Source: Acidilobaceae archaeon | Lineage (GTDB): Archaea; Thermoproteota; Thermoprotei_A; Sulfolobales; Acidilobaceae | Reading direction: 5' to 3' | Length of the DNA: 64,000 bases | NCBI GenBank assembly: GCA_027014125.1 | Contig: JALWEI010000035.1 | Span: 21,160 to 85,159 of the forward strand | Shown here: positions 27,074 through 37,412 of the stretch, one piece after another | Numbering within the stretch: position 1 is the first letter of the stretch | Layout of the letters: the number at the start of each line of letters is the position of its first letter | Program-made: the position numbers and the translations under genes | The notes under the pieces: model-generated | What the model saw: only the letters and a program-made list of their open reading frames with translations | Databases searched by the model: none | Told to the model about the DNA's origin: nothing

Positions 27074-28211
27074 AGGGGCTGGGGTGGTTTATGATTACCT
27101 GAGCTACTTCCGGTCTCATCATGTAGGGTGGCGGTACTTGGCCTGATCGTAGCATCTTCCTTAGCTTGGTCCCGCTTATCCGTATCCTGTCCTCGTCGCT
27201 GTGGGGACATGTCTTCTCTGTAGTCATACCCCCACACTTTCTGCAATAGAAGGCTTCCCGTATGAACAGGGGGGTTATCCCTAGGTCTGGGAACTTGTGG
27301 AATAGGTCCCATGCCTCGTAGGGGCCGTAGTAGTTCCCGACTCCTGCATGGTCCCTGCCTACTATGAAGTGTGTCGCGCCGAAGTTCTTCCTTACTATGG
27401 CGTGGTGTATCGCCTCCCTGGGGCCGGCGTATCGCATGTTCATCCTTAGAGCTGCGAGTACTACCACATTCTTCGGGTAGTAGTGCTTTATCAGGGCCTT
27501 GTACGCCTCTAGTATGACCTCGTCCTTGTAGTCGCCCGGCTTCTTCCATCCTATGAGGGGATTTATGAATAGGCCGTCGGTGAATGTTAGCGCGGCCTTC
27601 TGCACGTACTCGTGGCCTAGGTGGGGCACGTTCCTGGTTTGGAAAGCTGCTATGGTCCTCCACCCCCTCTCCTTGAATAGGACCCTAGTCTCCCTTGGCC
27701 ATAGGGTGTAGTTCTCGTGGGGGTTGGGGACCTGGCCGACCAGCTCTATCCTACCCCCTACTAGGAGGCTCTTCATCGACATGGTGTAGGCTACCCCTGG
27801 ATGGGCTGGGTCGGTTGTCTTGTACACCTTCTCCGCGTGCCTCCTCTTATCCCACCCGTATATCTCCTCGATGGTCATAACAGCTATGGGGGCCCCTCGG
27901 TGGGTCAATAGTATATCATCGCCCTCCCCGGCGCCCTTGAGGTCGCCCCGGTCTACGTCTAGGATTATTGGTATCGTCCACGGTGTATCGTCGCTCAACC
28001 TCATATTATCAAGCACGCTCTCATAGTCGTCCCTAGTTAGGAAGCCCTCGAGAGGGCTAAAAACGCCATGAGCTAGGTCCTCGAGGTCTATAGCCCTCTC
28101 GAGCGGTATCTCGAGGCTCAGGAAGTCCCTAGCCTCCCCTAGCAGGGCCTCCCTCCTCCTACCACGAGCAACCCTATAGACCAGCCTGCCTCCGTGGGGC
28201 CTCGAGACCAC
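27063..28211 (-). CDS. sat: Sulfate adenylyltransferase (ATP sulfurylase)
   Basis: 382 residues, homo-oligomeric ATP sulfurylase making adenosine 5'-phosphosulfate from ATP and sulfate, or the reverse. Active-site motifs: QTRNVPHLGHE (about 183-193), GRDHAGVGNYYG (about 280) and RISGTKLR near 346. A zinc site CRKC...C..H lies at about 315-330 as in thermophilic bacterial/archaeal enzymes. No APS kinase domain and no aprAB/dsr genes nearby, so the direction and pathway are open. GTG start; upstream of it on the plus side is a tRNA-Ala gene in the same orientation. Confidence 0.95.
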   Translation of the reverse strand: MVSRPHGGRLVYRVARGRRREALLGEARDFLSLEIPLERAIDLEDLAHGVFSPLEGFLTRDDYESVLDNMRLSDDTPWTIPIILDVDRGDLKGAGEGDDILLTHRGAPIAVMTIEEIYGWDKRRHAEKVYKTTDPAHPGVAYTMSMKSLLVGGRIELVGQVPNPHENYTLWPRETRVLFKERGWRTIAAFQTRNVPHLGHEYVQKAALTFTDGLFINPLIGWKKPGDYKDEVILEAYKALIKHYYPKNVVVLAALRMNMRYAGPREAIHHAIVRKNFGATHFIVGRDHAGVGNYYGPYEAWDLFHKFPDLGITPLFIREAFYCRKCGGMTTEKTCPHSDEDRIRISGTKLRKMLRSGQVPPPYMMRPEVAQVIINHPSPFIE

Positions 28212-28267
28212 GTGTATGCACCCACATAGGAGGCTTGGGTGGACACCAGGGGGTATAATGTGGGTGA

Positions 28268-28344
28268 TGGTGGACCGGCCGGGATTTGAACCCGGGGCCT
28301 CCCGGATGCCAACCGGGCGCTCTTCCAGGCTGAGCTACCGGCCC
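28268..28344 (-). tRNA. tRNA-Ala (GGC anticodon)
   Basis: 77 nt, no intron. Acceptor GGGCCGG/CCGGTCC with the G3:U70 wobble that identifies tRNA-Ala, D arm GCTC/GAGC, anticodon stem CCCGG/CCGGG with loop TTGGCAT, T arm CCGGG-TTCAAAT-CCCGG, and encoded CCA. A minus-strand TATA-like TTTAATC at about 28374-28380 lies at the right distance. Confidence 0.97.
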
Positions 28345-28397
28345 ATCCCACCCTCCAAGACTCCCACGGGAGGGATTAAAGCTTTAGCGGTCGGCTG

Positions 28398-29714
28398 GTG
28401 ACAGTCAACCATGCAAGGGTGAGGAGGATAACAGTCCTAGTAGTAGAGCCGGGGCCCCTAGAGGGCGAGGTACGGGCGCCCCCATCCAAGAGCTACACAC
28501 ACAGGGCGCTACTAGCCGGGCTCATAGCCCATGGCAGGAGCATCATATGGAACCCCCTAGAGAGCGGCGATACGCTCGCCACAGTAGAGCTAGTCAGAGC
28601 CATGGGAGGCCAGGTAGAGTGGGGCATAGAGGTTGCAAGGGTCACATCCGAAGGGCCAAGATGGGTAAGACCGTCTACAAACTGTAGAGAATCCGGGACA
28701 ACGCTAAGGCTAGGCGTAGGCGTAGCATCGCTACTGGACAAACCCTTCATACTCTACGGCGAGGGTAGACTAAACAAGAGGCCAATCAGGCCACTACTAG
28801 ACTCGCTAGCCATGCTAGGAGCATCATTCCTAGATACAGGAGGTTACCCACCGGTAGCGGTCAAAGGGCCCATAGGGCCGGGATCAGCAGCGATAGACGC
28901 AGGCGAGAGTAGCCAATTCCTCTCAGCACTACTAATGGCGGTATCAGGCGTCGAGGGGAGCGTGGAGGTAAGGGTTGAGAGGCTATCATCCAAGGGGTAC
29001 GTAGACGCTACAGTCGAGGTCCTGGAGGCGTATGGGGCCAGAATCGAGAGGGACGGGTACAGGTGGTTCCACGTCGAGGGCCCACTCAAGGCCTCAACCT
29101 ACTACATCCCCGGGGATTGGAGCAGCGCCGCGGCGATACTAGCCATAACAGCGGGGACTGGCGGCAGGGCCAGGGTGCTAGGCCTGAGGTACCCCGACCC
29201 CCAGCCAGACTCTAGGATAGTCGAGGTCCTGGAGGCGTATGGGGCCAGGGTCACTGTGGGGGGCGGCTGGGTAGAGGTTGAGGGCGGCAAATTAGACGGC
29301 ATCGAGGTTGATGTAGACGAGTCGCCAGACCTGGCCCCGGTGGTAGCTGCGCTAGGGGCGGTTGCCTGCGGCGAGACCAGGATATGCGGTATAACAAGGC
29401 TCAGGGTGAAGGAGAGTGATAGGGTTGCAACGATCCTAGGCCTCCTAGGCGATGCTGGCATAGAGGCAAGGATGAACGGAGAGTGCATAGCTGTAAGGGG
29501 AGCATGCGACGTGCTAGAGGGAGGATACACACTAGACTCCAGGGGAGACCACAGGATAGCTATGGCGGCTGCCCTGCTAGCCCTAGCATCAAGGAAGGGA
29601 GGCCTAGTGAGGAGCTGGAGGAGCGTAGATAAATCCTACCCCGCATTCTGGAGGGACCTCGAGAGGCTGGGTGCACGGATCCATGTACAAGGGCAGGATC
29701 CTAACACTAGTTGA
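28398..29714 (+). CDS. aroA: 3-phosphoshikimate 1-carboxyvinyltransferase (EPSP synthase)
   Basis: 438 residues. Shikimate-pathway enzyme transferring enolpyruvyl from PEP. Motifs: PPSKSYTHRALLAG (28-41), NCRESGTTLRLGVG (about 93-106), GRLNKRPIRPLLDSL and the conserved DESPDLAPVVAALG (about 306), plus the C-terminal SRGDHRIAMAAALLA. GTG 28398 would be almost leaderless from a GATTAAAG TATA element at 28373-28380; GTG 28419 is an alternative. Its 3' end overlaps aroC by 32 nt, so the two are cotranscribed. Confidence 0.95.
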   Translation: MTVNHARVRRITVLVVEPGPLEGEVRAPPSKSYTHRALLAGLIAHGRSIIWNPLESGDTLATVELVRAMGGQVEWGIEVARVTSEGPRWVRPSTNCRESGTTLRLGVGVASLLDKPFILYGEGRLNKRPIRPLLDSLAMLGASFLDTGGYPPVAVKGPIGPGSAAIDAGESSQFLSALLMAVSGVEGSVEVRVERLSSKGYVDATVEVLEAYGARIERDGYRWFHVEGPLKASTYYIPGDWSSAAAILAITAGTGGRARVLGLRYPDPQPDSRIVEVLEAYGARVTVGGGWVEVEGGKLDGIEVDVDESPDLAPVVAALGAVACGETRICGITRLRVKESDRVATILGLLGDAGIEARMNGECIAVRGACDVLEGGYTLDSRGDHRIAMAAALLALASRKGGLVRSWRSVDKSYPAFWRDLERLGARIHVQGQDPNTS

Positions 29715-30783
29715 CTGGGGCGAGAGCCATGGATGCTGCATAGGAGGAGTCCTACTAGGACTACCACCAGGTATACCAGTCGACGTTGACAAGGTAAACA
29801 GGGAGCTGGCAAGGAGGAGGCCGGGGGGCAGGCTGGCTAGCCCGCGGCGGGAAGAGGACAGGATAGAGGTCCTATCCGGAGTCTACCGGGGCTACACTAC
29901 CGGGGCCCCGCTGTCCTTTATCATAGCCAACAAGGATGTGAAGAGCAGGTTCTACGAGGAGGTGGTAAAGTATAAGCCTAGGCCGGGCCACTCAGACGCG
30001 CCAGCCAGGCTCTACTCGCAGGGTTTCTACGACTACCGTGGTGGCGGGCACTACTCAGGCCGCCTCACAGCGGTGACAGTGGCCGCGGGGGCGCTAGTAG
30101 AGCCTATCCTAGACATGGCGGGAGTAGAGACCACTGCATACCTAGCCAGCCTAGGGGGAGTAGAGTGCCGCGTAGACGGGTGGGTACCACGGGATAAGGT
30201 ATACGGCTCCACCCTATACTGCCCAGACCCCGAAGCATCCCAGGCCATGGAGGAGGAGCTGGAGGATGCCAGGAGGCGTGGAGATAGCCTCGGAGGCTCG
30301 GTGGAGGCGCTAGCCAGAGGAGCACCCACAGGGCTAGGCAGTCCCGTGTATAGGATTGACGGTGCACTGGCACAAGCACTCATGGCAATACCAGGCGTTA
30401 GGGGAGTCGAGGTAGGCGCGGGCGCAAGGCTGGCATCGATGAGGGGGAGCGAGAGCAATGACCCGATAAGAGTTAGAGAGGGCCAGGTAGTCTCGGATGG
30501 CCCGATGATGGGCGGCCTGCTTGGAGGCCACGCCGCGGGCGTGATACGGCTAAGGGCGACGCTGAAGCCGACCTCCACCATAGGGGTAGAGCAGGATACC
30601 GTGGAGTGGAGGAGCCTGGAGGAGGCAAGGATTAGGGGGTGGGGTAGGCACGACCCGGCGATAGCGGTCAGGGCAGTGCCCGTTGTAGAGGCTGCCGTGA
30701 GGATAGTACTCGCGGACTACCTCCTAGAGTGGACTGGGAGGATGATGCATTACTATAGGCTGGAGCGGGGCCAAAATAAATAG
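29683..30783 (+). CDS. aroC: Chorismate synthase
   Basis: 366 residues from ATG 29683. FMN-dependent final step to chorismate. Signatures: DWGESHGCCIGGVL (near 10-23), RPGHSDAPARLYS and the FYDYRGGGHYSGRLTA stretch (about 108-123), GVRGVEVGAGARLA and the C-terminal HDPAIAVRAVPV (about 325). GTG 29671, four codons upstream, is possible but ATG matches the family's start. Overlaps the end of aroA; other aromatic pathway genes are not in the window. Confidence 0.95.
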   Translation: MYKGRILTLVDWGESHGCCIGGVLLGLPPGIPVDVDKVNRELARRRPGGRLASPRREEDRIEVLSGVYRGYTTGAPLSFIIANKDVKSRFYEEVVKYKPRPGHSDAPARLYSQGFYDYRGGGHYSGRLTAVTVAAGALVEPILDMAGVETTAYLASLGGVECRVDGWVPRDKVYGSTLYCPDPEASQAMEEELEDARRRGDSLGGSVEALARGAPTGLGSPVYRIDGALAQALMAIPGVRGVEVGAGARLASMRGSESNDPIRVREGQVVSDGPMMGGLLGGHAAGVIRLRATLKPTSTIGVEQDTVEWRSLEEARIRGWGRHDPAIAVRAVPVVEAAVRIVLADYLLEWTGRMMHYYRLERGQNK

Positions 30784-30824
30784 GGGCGCCGTATTACTCT
30801 CTAGGCGGTGCAGGGGTGAATGGA

Positions 30825-32279
30825 ATGAGCCAGTATATACCGCTGAGGAGGATAGACAAGTACACCTGGATGATACCACGGGGAGAGGCGCAGAGGTGCA
30901 TGAGGGTCCCCTCGATAATATACGCCGACGACTTCCTGATAGAGAAGATGAGGCAGGACCTCACACTTAAGCAGGCAGCGAACGTCGCATGCCTACAGGG
31001 AATACAGAAGTACAGCATAGTGATGCCCGACGGCCACCAGGGCTACGGGTTCCCCATAGGCGGAGTCGCGGCTATGGATATAGAGGAGAACGGGGTAATC
31101 AGCCCCGGAGGCGTCGGCTACGATATAAACTGCGGGGTAAGGGTCCTCAGGACCAACCTGACGGTGGACGAGGTCAGGCCAAAGATAAAGGAGCTAGTAG
31201 ACACGCTATACAGGAACGTACCCAGCGGCCTGGGCAGCACTGGCAAGGTTAGGCTAACAGTAGACAAGCTAGAGGAGGTGCTAAACAGGGGCGTAGAGTG
31301 GGCCATCGAGAACGGCTACGGCTGGCCGGAGGACAGGGAGCACATAGAGGAGAGGGGAAGCTGGAGCCTGGCAGACGCTAGCAAGGTCAGCAGGACAGCG
31401 AAGAAGAGGGGAGCAGCCCAGCTGGGCACACTGGGAAGCGGGAACCACTTCCTAGAGGTACAGGTAGTCGATAGGATATTCGATGAGAGGATAGCGAAGG
31501 CGTATGGCCTATTCGAGGGCCAAGTAGTAGTCATGATTCATACGGGCAGCAGGGGGCTGGGCCACCAGGTGGCCAGCGACTACCTGGTAGTAATGGAGAG
31601 GGCAATGAGGAAGTACGGGACCATACCGCCCGACAGGGAGCTGGCAAGCATACCATACAAGAGCCCAGAAGCCCAGGACTACGTAAGGGCAATGGCGGCA
31701 GCAGCCAACTTCGCCTGGACCAACAGGCAGATGATAGCCCACTGGACCAGGGAGAGCTTCAAGGCCGTTTTCCACACAGATCCCGACAAGCTGGGGCTGG
31801 AGATAGTGTATGATGTAGCCCACAACATAGCTAAGATAGAGGAATACGACGTGGATGGAAAGAGGAAGAAGCTAGTGATACACAGGAAGGGGGCCACGAG
31901 GGCATTCCCACCGGGCCACCCGGAGATACCGGCTGACTACAAGGACGTCGGCCAGCCGGTACTCATACCGGGTAGCATGGGGACAGCAAGCTATATACTA
32001 GCAGGCGTAGAGTCGGGCGTCAAGAGCTGGTACACAGCCCCCCACGGAGCAGGGAGGTGGATGAGTAGGGCTAAGGCCAAGAGGACCAAGACCTACAGGC
32101 AGGTAGTCCAGGAGCTAGCATCCAAGGGAATCTACATCAGGGCCAGCAACATAGCCACAGTAGTAGAGGAGATGCCAGAGGCCTACAAGGATGTAGACAG
32201 GGTGGCGCAGGTGGCCGACGCCGTCGGCATAGCCAGGCTAGTCGCCAGGATGAGGCCTATAGGCGTGACCAAGGGCTAA
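30825..32279 (+). CDS. rtcB: tRNA-splicing RNA ligase RtcB
   Basis: 484 residues. GTP- and Mn-dependent ligase joining 2',3'-cyclic phosphate and 5'-OH RNA ends, the tRNA exon ligase of archaea. Visible: MPDGHQGYGFPIGGVAA (about 64-80), metal cysteine in GYDINCGVR (about 104), GSGNHFLEVQ (about 205), HTGSRGLGHQ (about 235) and the C-terminal HGAGRWMSR, whose His is guanylylated. No intein. ATG 30825 has GGGGTG 6 nt upstream. Fits with the two intron-containing tRNAs in this window. The end overlaps the convergent CYTH gene by 4 nt. Confidence 0.96.
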   Translation: MSQYIPLRRIDKYTWMIPRGEAQRCMRVPSIIYADDFLIEKMRQDLTLKQAANVACLQGIQKYSIVMPDGHQGYGFPIGGVAAMDIEENGVISPGGVGYDINCGVRVLRTNLTVDEVRPKIKELVDTLYRNVPSGLGSTGKVRLTVDKLEEVLNRGVEWAIENGYGWPEDREHIEERGSWSLADASKVSRTAKKRGAAQLGTLGSGNHFLEVQVVDRIFDERIAKAYGLFEGQVVVMIHTGSRGLGHQVASDYLVVMERAMRKYGTIPPDRELASIPYKSPEAQDYVRAMAAAANFAWTNRQMIAHWTRESFKAVFHTDPDKLGLEIVYDVAHNIAKIEEYDVDGKRKKLVIHRKGATRAFPPGHPEIPADYKDVGQPVLIPGSMGTASYILAGVESGVKSWYTAPHGAGRWMSRAKAKRTKTYRQVVQELASKGIYIRASNIATVVEEMPEAYKDVDRVAQVADAVGIARLVARMRPIGVTKG

Positions 32280-32788
32280 CCCCTCAGCCTCATAAGCATG
32301 GTAGCATAACTCTCAGTTATCATAACCCCAGGGTCAAGGCCAAGCATTTTTACAACACTTATAACAGGCTCCTCGCTCCCATCAAGCGACTCAACCTCGA
32401 CGAAGCACCCCAGCCCCTCCACACTATCCAGGGTCACTATAGCGGAACCGCCCCTATACATTCTCCTACTCTTCCTAACAACGATCGCAGGCCTAAATCC
32501 CAGGCGCTCTAGGATAGCCTCTATATCGCCATCAACCCTAGCTTCATACTCTACCCTAGCCTTAACCCTGCCACCCATCCTAGGCCCCTTATAAGTAACC
32601 TTCTTCCCAGCGCTACTCCTCCTAACCCTAATAGCCTCGTCAGTCTCCACGACATCACGGCACGGATGGCTGTAGTAAACGTCCTCCTCTACGCCACTAT
32701 ACACAAGGCTGAAGCCCAAGCTAGCAAGCCTAGACTCTATCTCAGCGAACTCGCTACAGTCAACCCTTACCTTAGCCTCGGCCTCCAC
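32276..32788 (-). CDS. CYTH-domain protein (CyaB/ThTPase-like triphosphate tunnel enzyme)
   Basis: 170 residues from GTG 32788. The opening MEAEAKVRV gives the E-x-E-x-K motif of the triphosphate tunnel fold; AIRVRRSSAGKKVTYKGP, VKARVEYEARV and FVEVESLDG add the alternating acidic and basic tunnel residues. Family members hydrolyse thiamine or inorganic triphosphate, or act as class IV adenylyl cyclases; which applies is not resolvable. GGAG lies 5 nt before GTG 32788; the longer reading frame upstream is antisense-like and overlaps the SCP2 gene. Overlaps that gene by 17 nt. Confidence 0.88.
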   Translation of the reverse strand: MEAEAKVRVDCSEFAEIESRLASLGFSLVYSGVEEDVYYSHPCRDVVETDEAIRVRRSSAGKKVTYKGPRMGGRVKARVEYEARVDGDIEAILERLGFRPAIVVRKSRRMYRGGSAIVTLDSVEGLGCFVEVESLDGSEEPVISVVKMLGLDPGVMITESYATMLMRLRG

Positions 32789-33182
32789 CGCCACTCCTAC
32801 CACCAGACACGCGCTGGGCAGCGGCAACCATCTCCAAGGCGGCAACAGAGTACCGGAGTATGAGCGATATATCGCCCTTCTCAATTCTGAGCCTCCGCCT
32901 AAGTATAGCGGTTAGAGGGTTCACACGACCCTCTATAACATCCATCCAATCGCGGAGCTCGCCAGATATTATAATGGGCGCATCGCCCCTGCCGGGATCC
33001 TCAAACCACTCGACGCCAAGACACCTACCATCCTCAAGGCGCAGCAGGAAGCCGGGGCCCTTGGGGGCGACCTTGAAGAGTATGGGGTACCTCCACCCCC
33101 GGGCAGCGCTCCTGTACCTCTCGGACGAGTCTAGGGTCCTGCAAAACTCCTCGGCCCACTCCCTGCTCGGGAACTCGGCCAT
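32772..33182 (-). CDS. SCP2-like sterol/lipid-binding domain protein
   Basis: 136 residues. Pattern ILFKVAPKGPGFLLRLEDGRCLGVEWF, then IIISGELRDWMDVIEGRVNPLTAILRRRLRIEKGDISLILRY (given here only as landmarks: a beta strand, the WMDVIEGRVNP loop, and the KGDI strand) resembles the SCP2 fold that binds acyl or isoprenoid ligands. A Gly/Arg tail is at the C terminus. It is translated just before the CYTH protein and probably shares its transcript. No enzymatic residues are evident. Function inferred only at fold level. Confidence 0.65.
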   Translation of the reverse strand: MAEFPSREWAEEFCRTLDSSERYRSAARGWRYPILFKVAPKGPGFLLRLEDGRCLGVEWFEDPGRGDAPIIISGELRDWMDVIEGRVNPLTAILRRRLRIEKGDISLILRYSVAALEMVAAAQRVSGGRSGGGGRG

Positions 33183-33218
33183 ATCTCTGCCACCATGCGT
33201 GGATGGGAGCGCGTATGC

Positions 33219-34400
33219 CTAATACATGCTACGCAGGATCCCCTCTATCTCCTCGGGTGTGGGTATTATAGGGTTGAAGGCTATGTCGGGGTCCCTCAAC
33301 GCCTCCTCCGCCACTATGCGGGAAACCTCGAGGTACTCCTCCCTGCTGATCCCGGTTAGCTTGCTGATTCTATATGGCTGGCCTATCCTATCATAGAGCC
33401 ACTCTATATGGCTGACCAGCGTCTCCCTCCTAGGCAGGCCAGCCACAGCCTCTAGTATGGACTTGAGGTACTCGTACTTAGCCCTAGCCTGGCTATTCGA
33501 GTAGTTGAACCTAACCACGTGGGGCAAGACGACCCCCACTGTGGCGCCATGATGAGTGCCAAGCCTAGCACCGAGCGGGTGTGCTATAGCGTGGGCCAGG
33601 CCTAGCCCGGAGTTTGTGAAGGCCATCCCGGCCATGGTGGCGGCTAGGTGCATCTCAGCCCTAGCCTCTAGGTCGCCAGGATCCTCTACAATCCTCGGGA
33701 GCCTTGTGAACACGATCTCCGCTGCTTTTACCGCTAGGGCATCCGATAGCGGGTTCGACCCGGTTGACACCAGGGACTCGAGGCTGTGGGCTAGAACGTC
33801 TACCCCAGTAGCTATCGTGAGGCTCCTGGGCATCCCCGCCGGTATTGAGGGGTCTAGTATGGACGCGTACGGGATCACCTCATAGCTGCCAACCGCAACC
33901 TTCTCCCTACCGCTCTCTCCTATCCTAGAAAGGACGATACCATAGCTAGCGTCACTACCACTCCCGCTGGTGGTCGGTATAGCGACTAGTGTTATCCGGG
34001 AGCCTTCAAGGCCCAGGTCCACGAAGGGCGCTATACTGTCAAGGCGAATAGAGGGGTTAACGAGTTTCACGGCGCCAGCCTTAGCAGCGTCGATAACGCT
34101 CCCCCCGCCCACAGCTATGATAGCATCTGCTCCGCACTTCCTGGCGGCAGAGGCTACTTGGTCTCCCACCTCCATCCCGGGCTCGGGCTCCACATTGCTG
34201 TACACGCAGTACCTAATCCCGGATCCCGATAACGCCTCGAGTATATCCTTAAACCAGCTAGCGGAGACTAGCCTATTGTCGGTAACAATGAGCACCGCCT
34301 TGCTACCCCTATGGGATAGGAGCTCGAGGAGGGCGCGCGGCGCATCCTCATTATATATAATCCTACGTGGGAACCCGAGCATAACCATTACATAAAACAC
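33219..34400 (-). CDS. Iron-containing alcohol dehydrogenase (group III)
   Basis: 393 residues. NAD(P)-binding GGGSVIDAAKAGAV (about 99-112), PTTSGSGSDAS (about 143-153), and metal ligands D200-type in GVDVLAHSLES and the histidines of GLGLAHAIAHPLGARLGTHHG (about 268-288). Family enzymes reduce aldehydes to alcohols or oxidise polyols. Several in-frame starts (GTG 34400, ATG 34388, ATG 34382) are possible; the last begins right at the conserved fold. Its stop is near the SCP2 gene but the 36-nt gap contains no signal that I recognise. Confidence 0.92.
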   Translation of the reverse strand: MFYVMVMLGFPRRIIYNEDAPRALLELLSHRGSKAVLIVTDNRLVSASWFKDILEALSGSGIRYCVYSNVEPEPGMEVGDQVASAARKCGADAIIAVGGGSVIDAAKAGAVKLVNPSIRLDSIAPFVDLGLEGSRITLVAIPTTSGSGSDASYGIVLSRIGESGREKVAVGSYEVIPYASILDPSIPAGMPRSLTIATGVDVLAHSLESLVSTGSNPLSDALAVKAAEIVFTRLPRIVEDPGDLEARAEMHLAATMAGMAFTNSGLGLAHAIAHPLGARLGTHHGATVGVVLPHVVRFNYSNSQARAKYEYLKSILEAVAGLPRRETLVSHIEWLYDRIGQPYRISKLTGISREEYLEVSRIVAEEALRDPDIAFNPIIPTPEEIEGILRSMY

Positions 34401-34456
34401 CCCAGGGCCCCTGGCCCCGGGCTGGGGGGAGTATGGCTAGGGGTAAATAACCTGGG

Positions 34457-36661
<2,205 letters not shown>

Positions 36662-36683
36662 CTATTCGGATATATCATACCCG

Positions 36684-36719
36684 GGTTATATATAGTATAA
36701 CTACAGTCTATATATAACC
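36684..36719. repeat. Perfect 12-bp inverted repeat with TATA cores at cdc48 promoter
   Basis: GGTTATATATAG (36684-36695) and its exact complement CTATATATAACC (36708-36719) are separated by 12 nt, so half-site centres are 24 bp apart, about two helical turns. Each arm holds a TATA-like core; on the minus strand they predict transcription starts near 36690 and 36664, 25-50 nt before the cdc48 start. Confidence 0.7.
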
Positions 36720-36765
36720 TATTGGTGTGTCAATATGTTCAATAAATCTATAATACGGTTTAACT

Positions 36766-36847
36766 GGGGTGGGTCGGCCCCGCGCGAGGACCTCACACCC
36801 TAAACGGGTAGGGTCAGACCTGCTTCGCATCCTCACACCCACCCCCC
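36766..36847 (-). ncRNA. Candidate C/D box sRNA
   Basis: Read on the minus strand: a terminal stem GGGGTGGGT (36845-36837) pairs with ACCCACCCC (36774-36766). Box C is GTGAGGA (36836-36830), then a 12-nt guide, D' CTGA (36817-36814), a small hairpin spacer, C' GTGAGGT (36796-36790), a second 12-nt guide and D CCGA (36777-36774). The U-to-G change in box C is matched by U-to-C in box D, preserving the kink-turn pair. A minus-strand TATA-like TTAATAAC at 36886-36893 fits. It would guide 2'-O-methylation of rRNA or tRNA; targets are not in this window. Boxes C and C' are non-consensus, so this is a candidate. Confidence 0.5.
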
Positions 36848-36934
36848 AGTGACTGGATCATGTTCAGCTTGTATCCGTGCTAGACGTTATTAATCCTAGG
36901 AGGGTACAAATCCACACTCCAAGGAGGATCGGGG

Positions 36935-37378
36935 TTGGCAAGGCTGGGTATAGTGGTATCAGAGTTCAACTATGACATAACCAGGATAATGCTCGAGAAG
37001 GCGCTGAGCCACGCCAAGTTCCTAGGGGCGGAGGTTACGATAGTAGTCAAGGTGCCTGGGACATTCGATGCCCCCTACGCGGTGGCCGAGGTCCTGAAGA
37101 GGGATGACGTAGACGCGGTAGCCGTGCTGGGTGCAGTAGTAGAGGGAGAGACGGAGCATGACGAGCTTGTAGCCCACCAGGCCGCTAGGAAGATATTGGA
37201 CCTAGGCATCCAATACTCTAAACCAGTCTCCCTCGGGATAATAGGGCCGGGAGCGTCCAGGATGCAGGCAGTAGAGAGGGCTGAGGAGTACGCCGCCAGG
37301 TCTATAGAGGCCGCCGTGAAGATGGCCAGAAGGCTACCGAGGATAAGAAAAGCCAGCATGGGAGAGACGGTGGAGTAG
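36935..37378 (+). CDS. ribH: 6,7-dimethyl-8-ribityllumazine synthase
   Basis: 147 residues. Penultimate riboflavin step. Landmarks: [17 protein letters not shown] (8-24) forming the pyrimidine site, [13 protein letters not shown] (38-50), [22 protein letters not shown] (68-89; the catalytic His is in the TEHDEL stretch), and [11 protein letters not shown] start with AAGGAGG 7 nt upstream, a strong ribosome-binding site. The GCH III gene follows 34 nt later, giving a riboflavin operon. Usually assembles as a 60-mer or pentamer. Confidence 0.94.
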   Translation: MARLGIVVSEFNYDITRIMLEKALSHAKFLGAEVTIVVKVPGTFDAPYAVAEVLKRDDVDAVAVLGAVVEGETEHDELVAHQAARKILDLGIQYSKPVSLGIIGPGASRMQAVERAEEYAARSIEAAVKMARRLPRIRKASMGETVE

Positions 37379-37412
37379 CACCAGTACAAGCAGCTCGAGG
37401 GGTGGATTAGGT

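Noticed and set aside
26971..27663. 230-codon minus-strand frame antisense/out-of-frame to GT4 and sat
   Set aside because: Overlaps a well-defined ATP sulfurylase in another frame, and its content is Arg/Pro-rich shadow.
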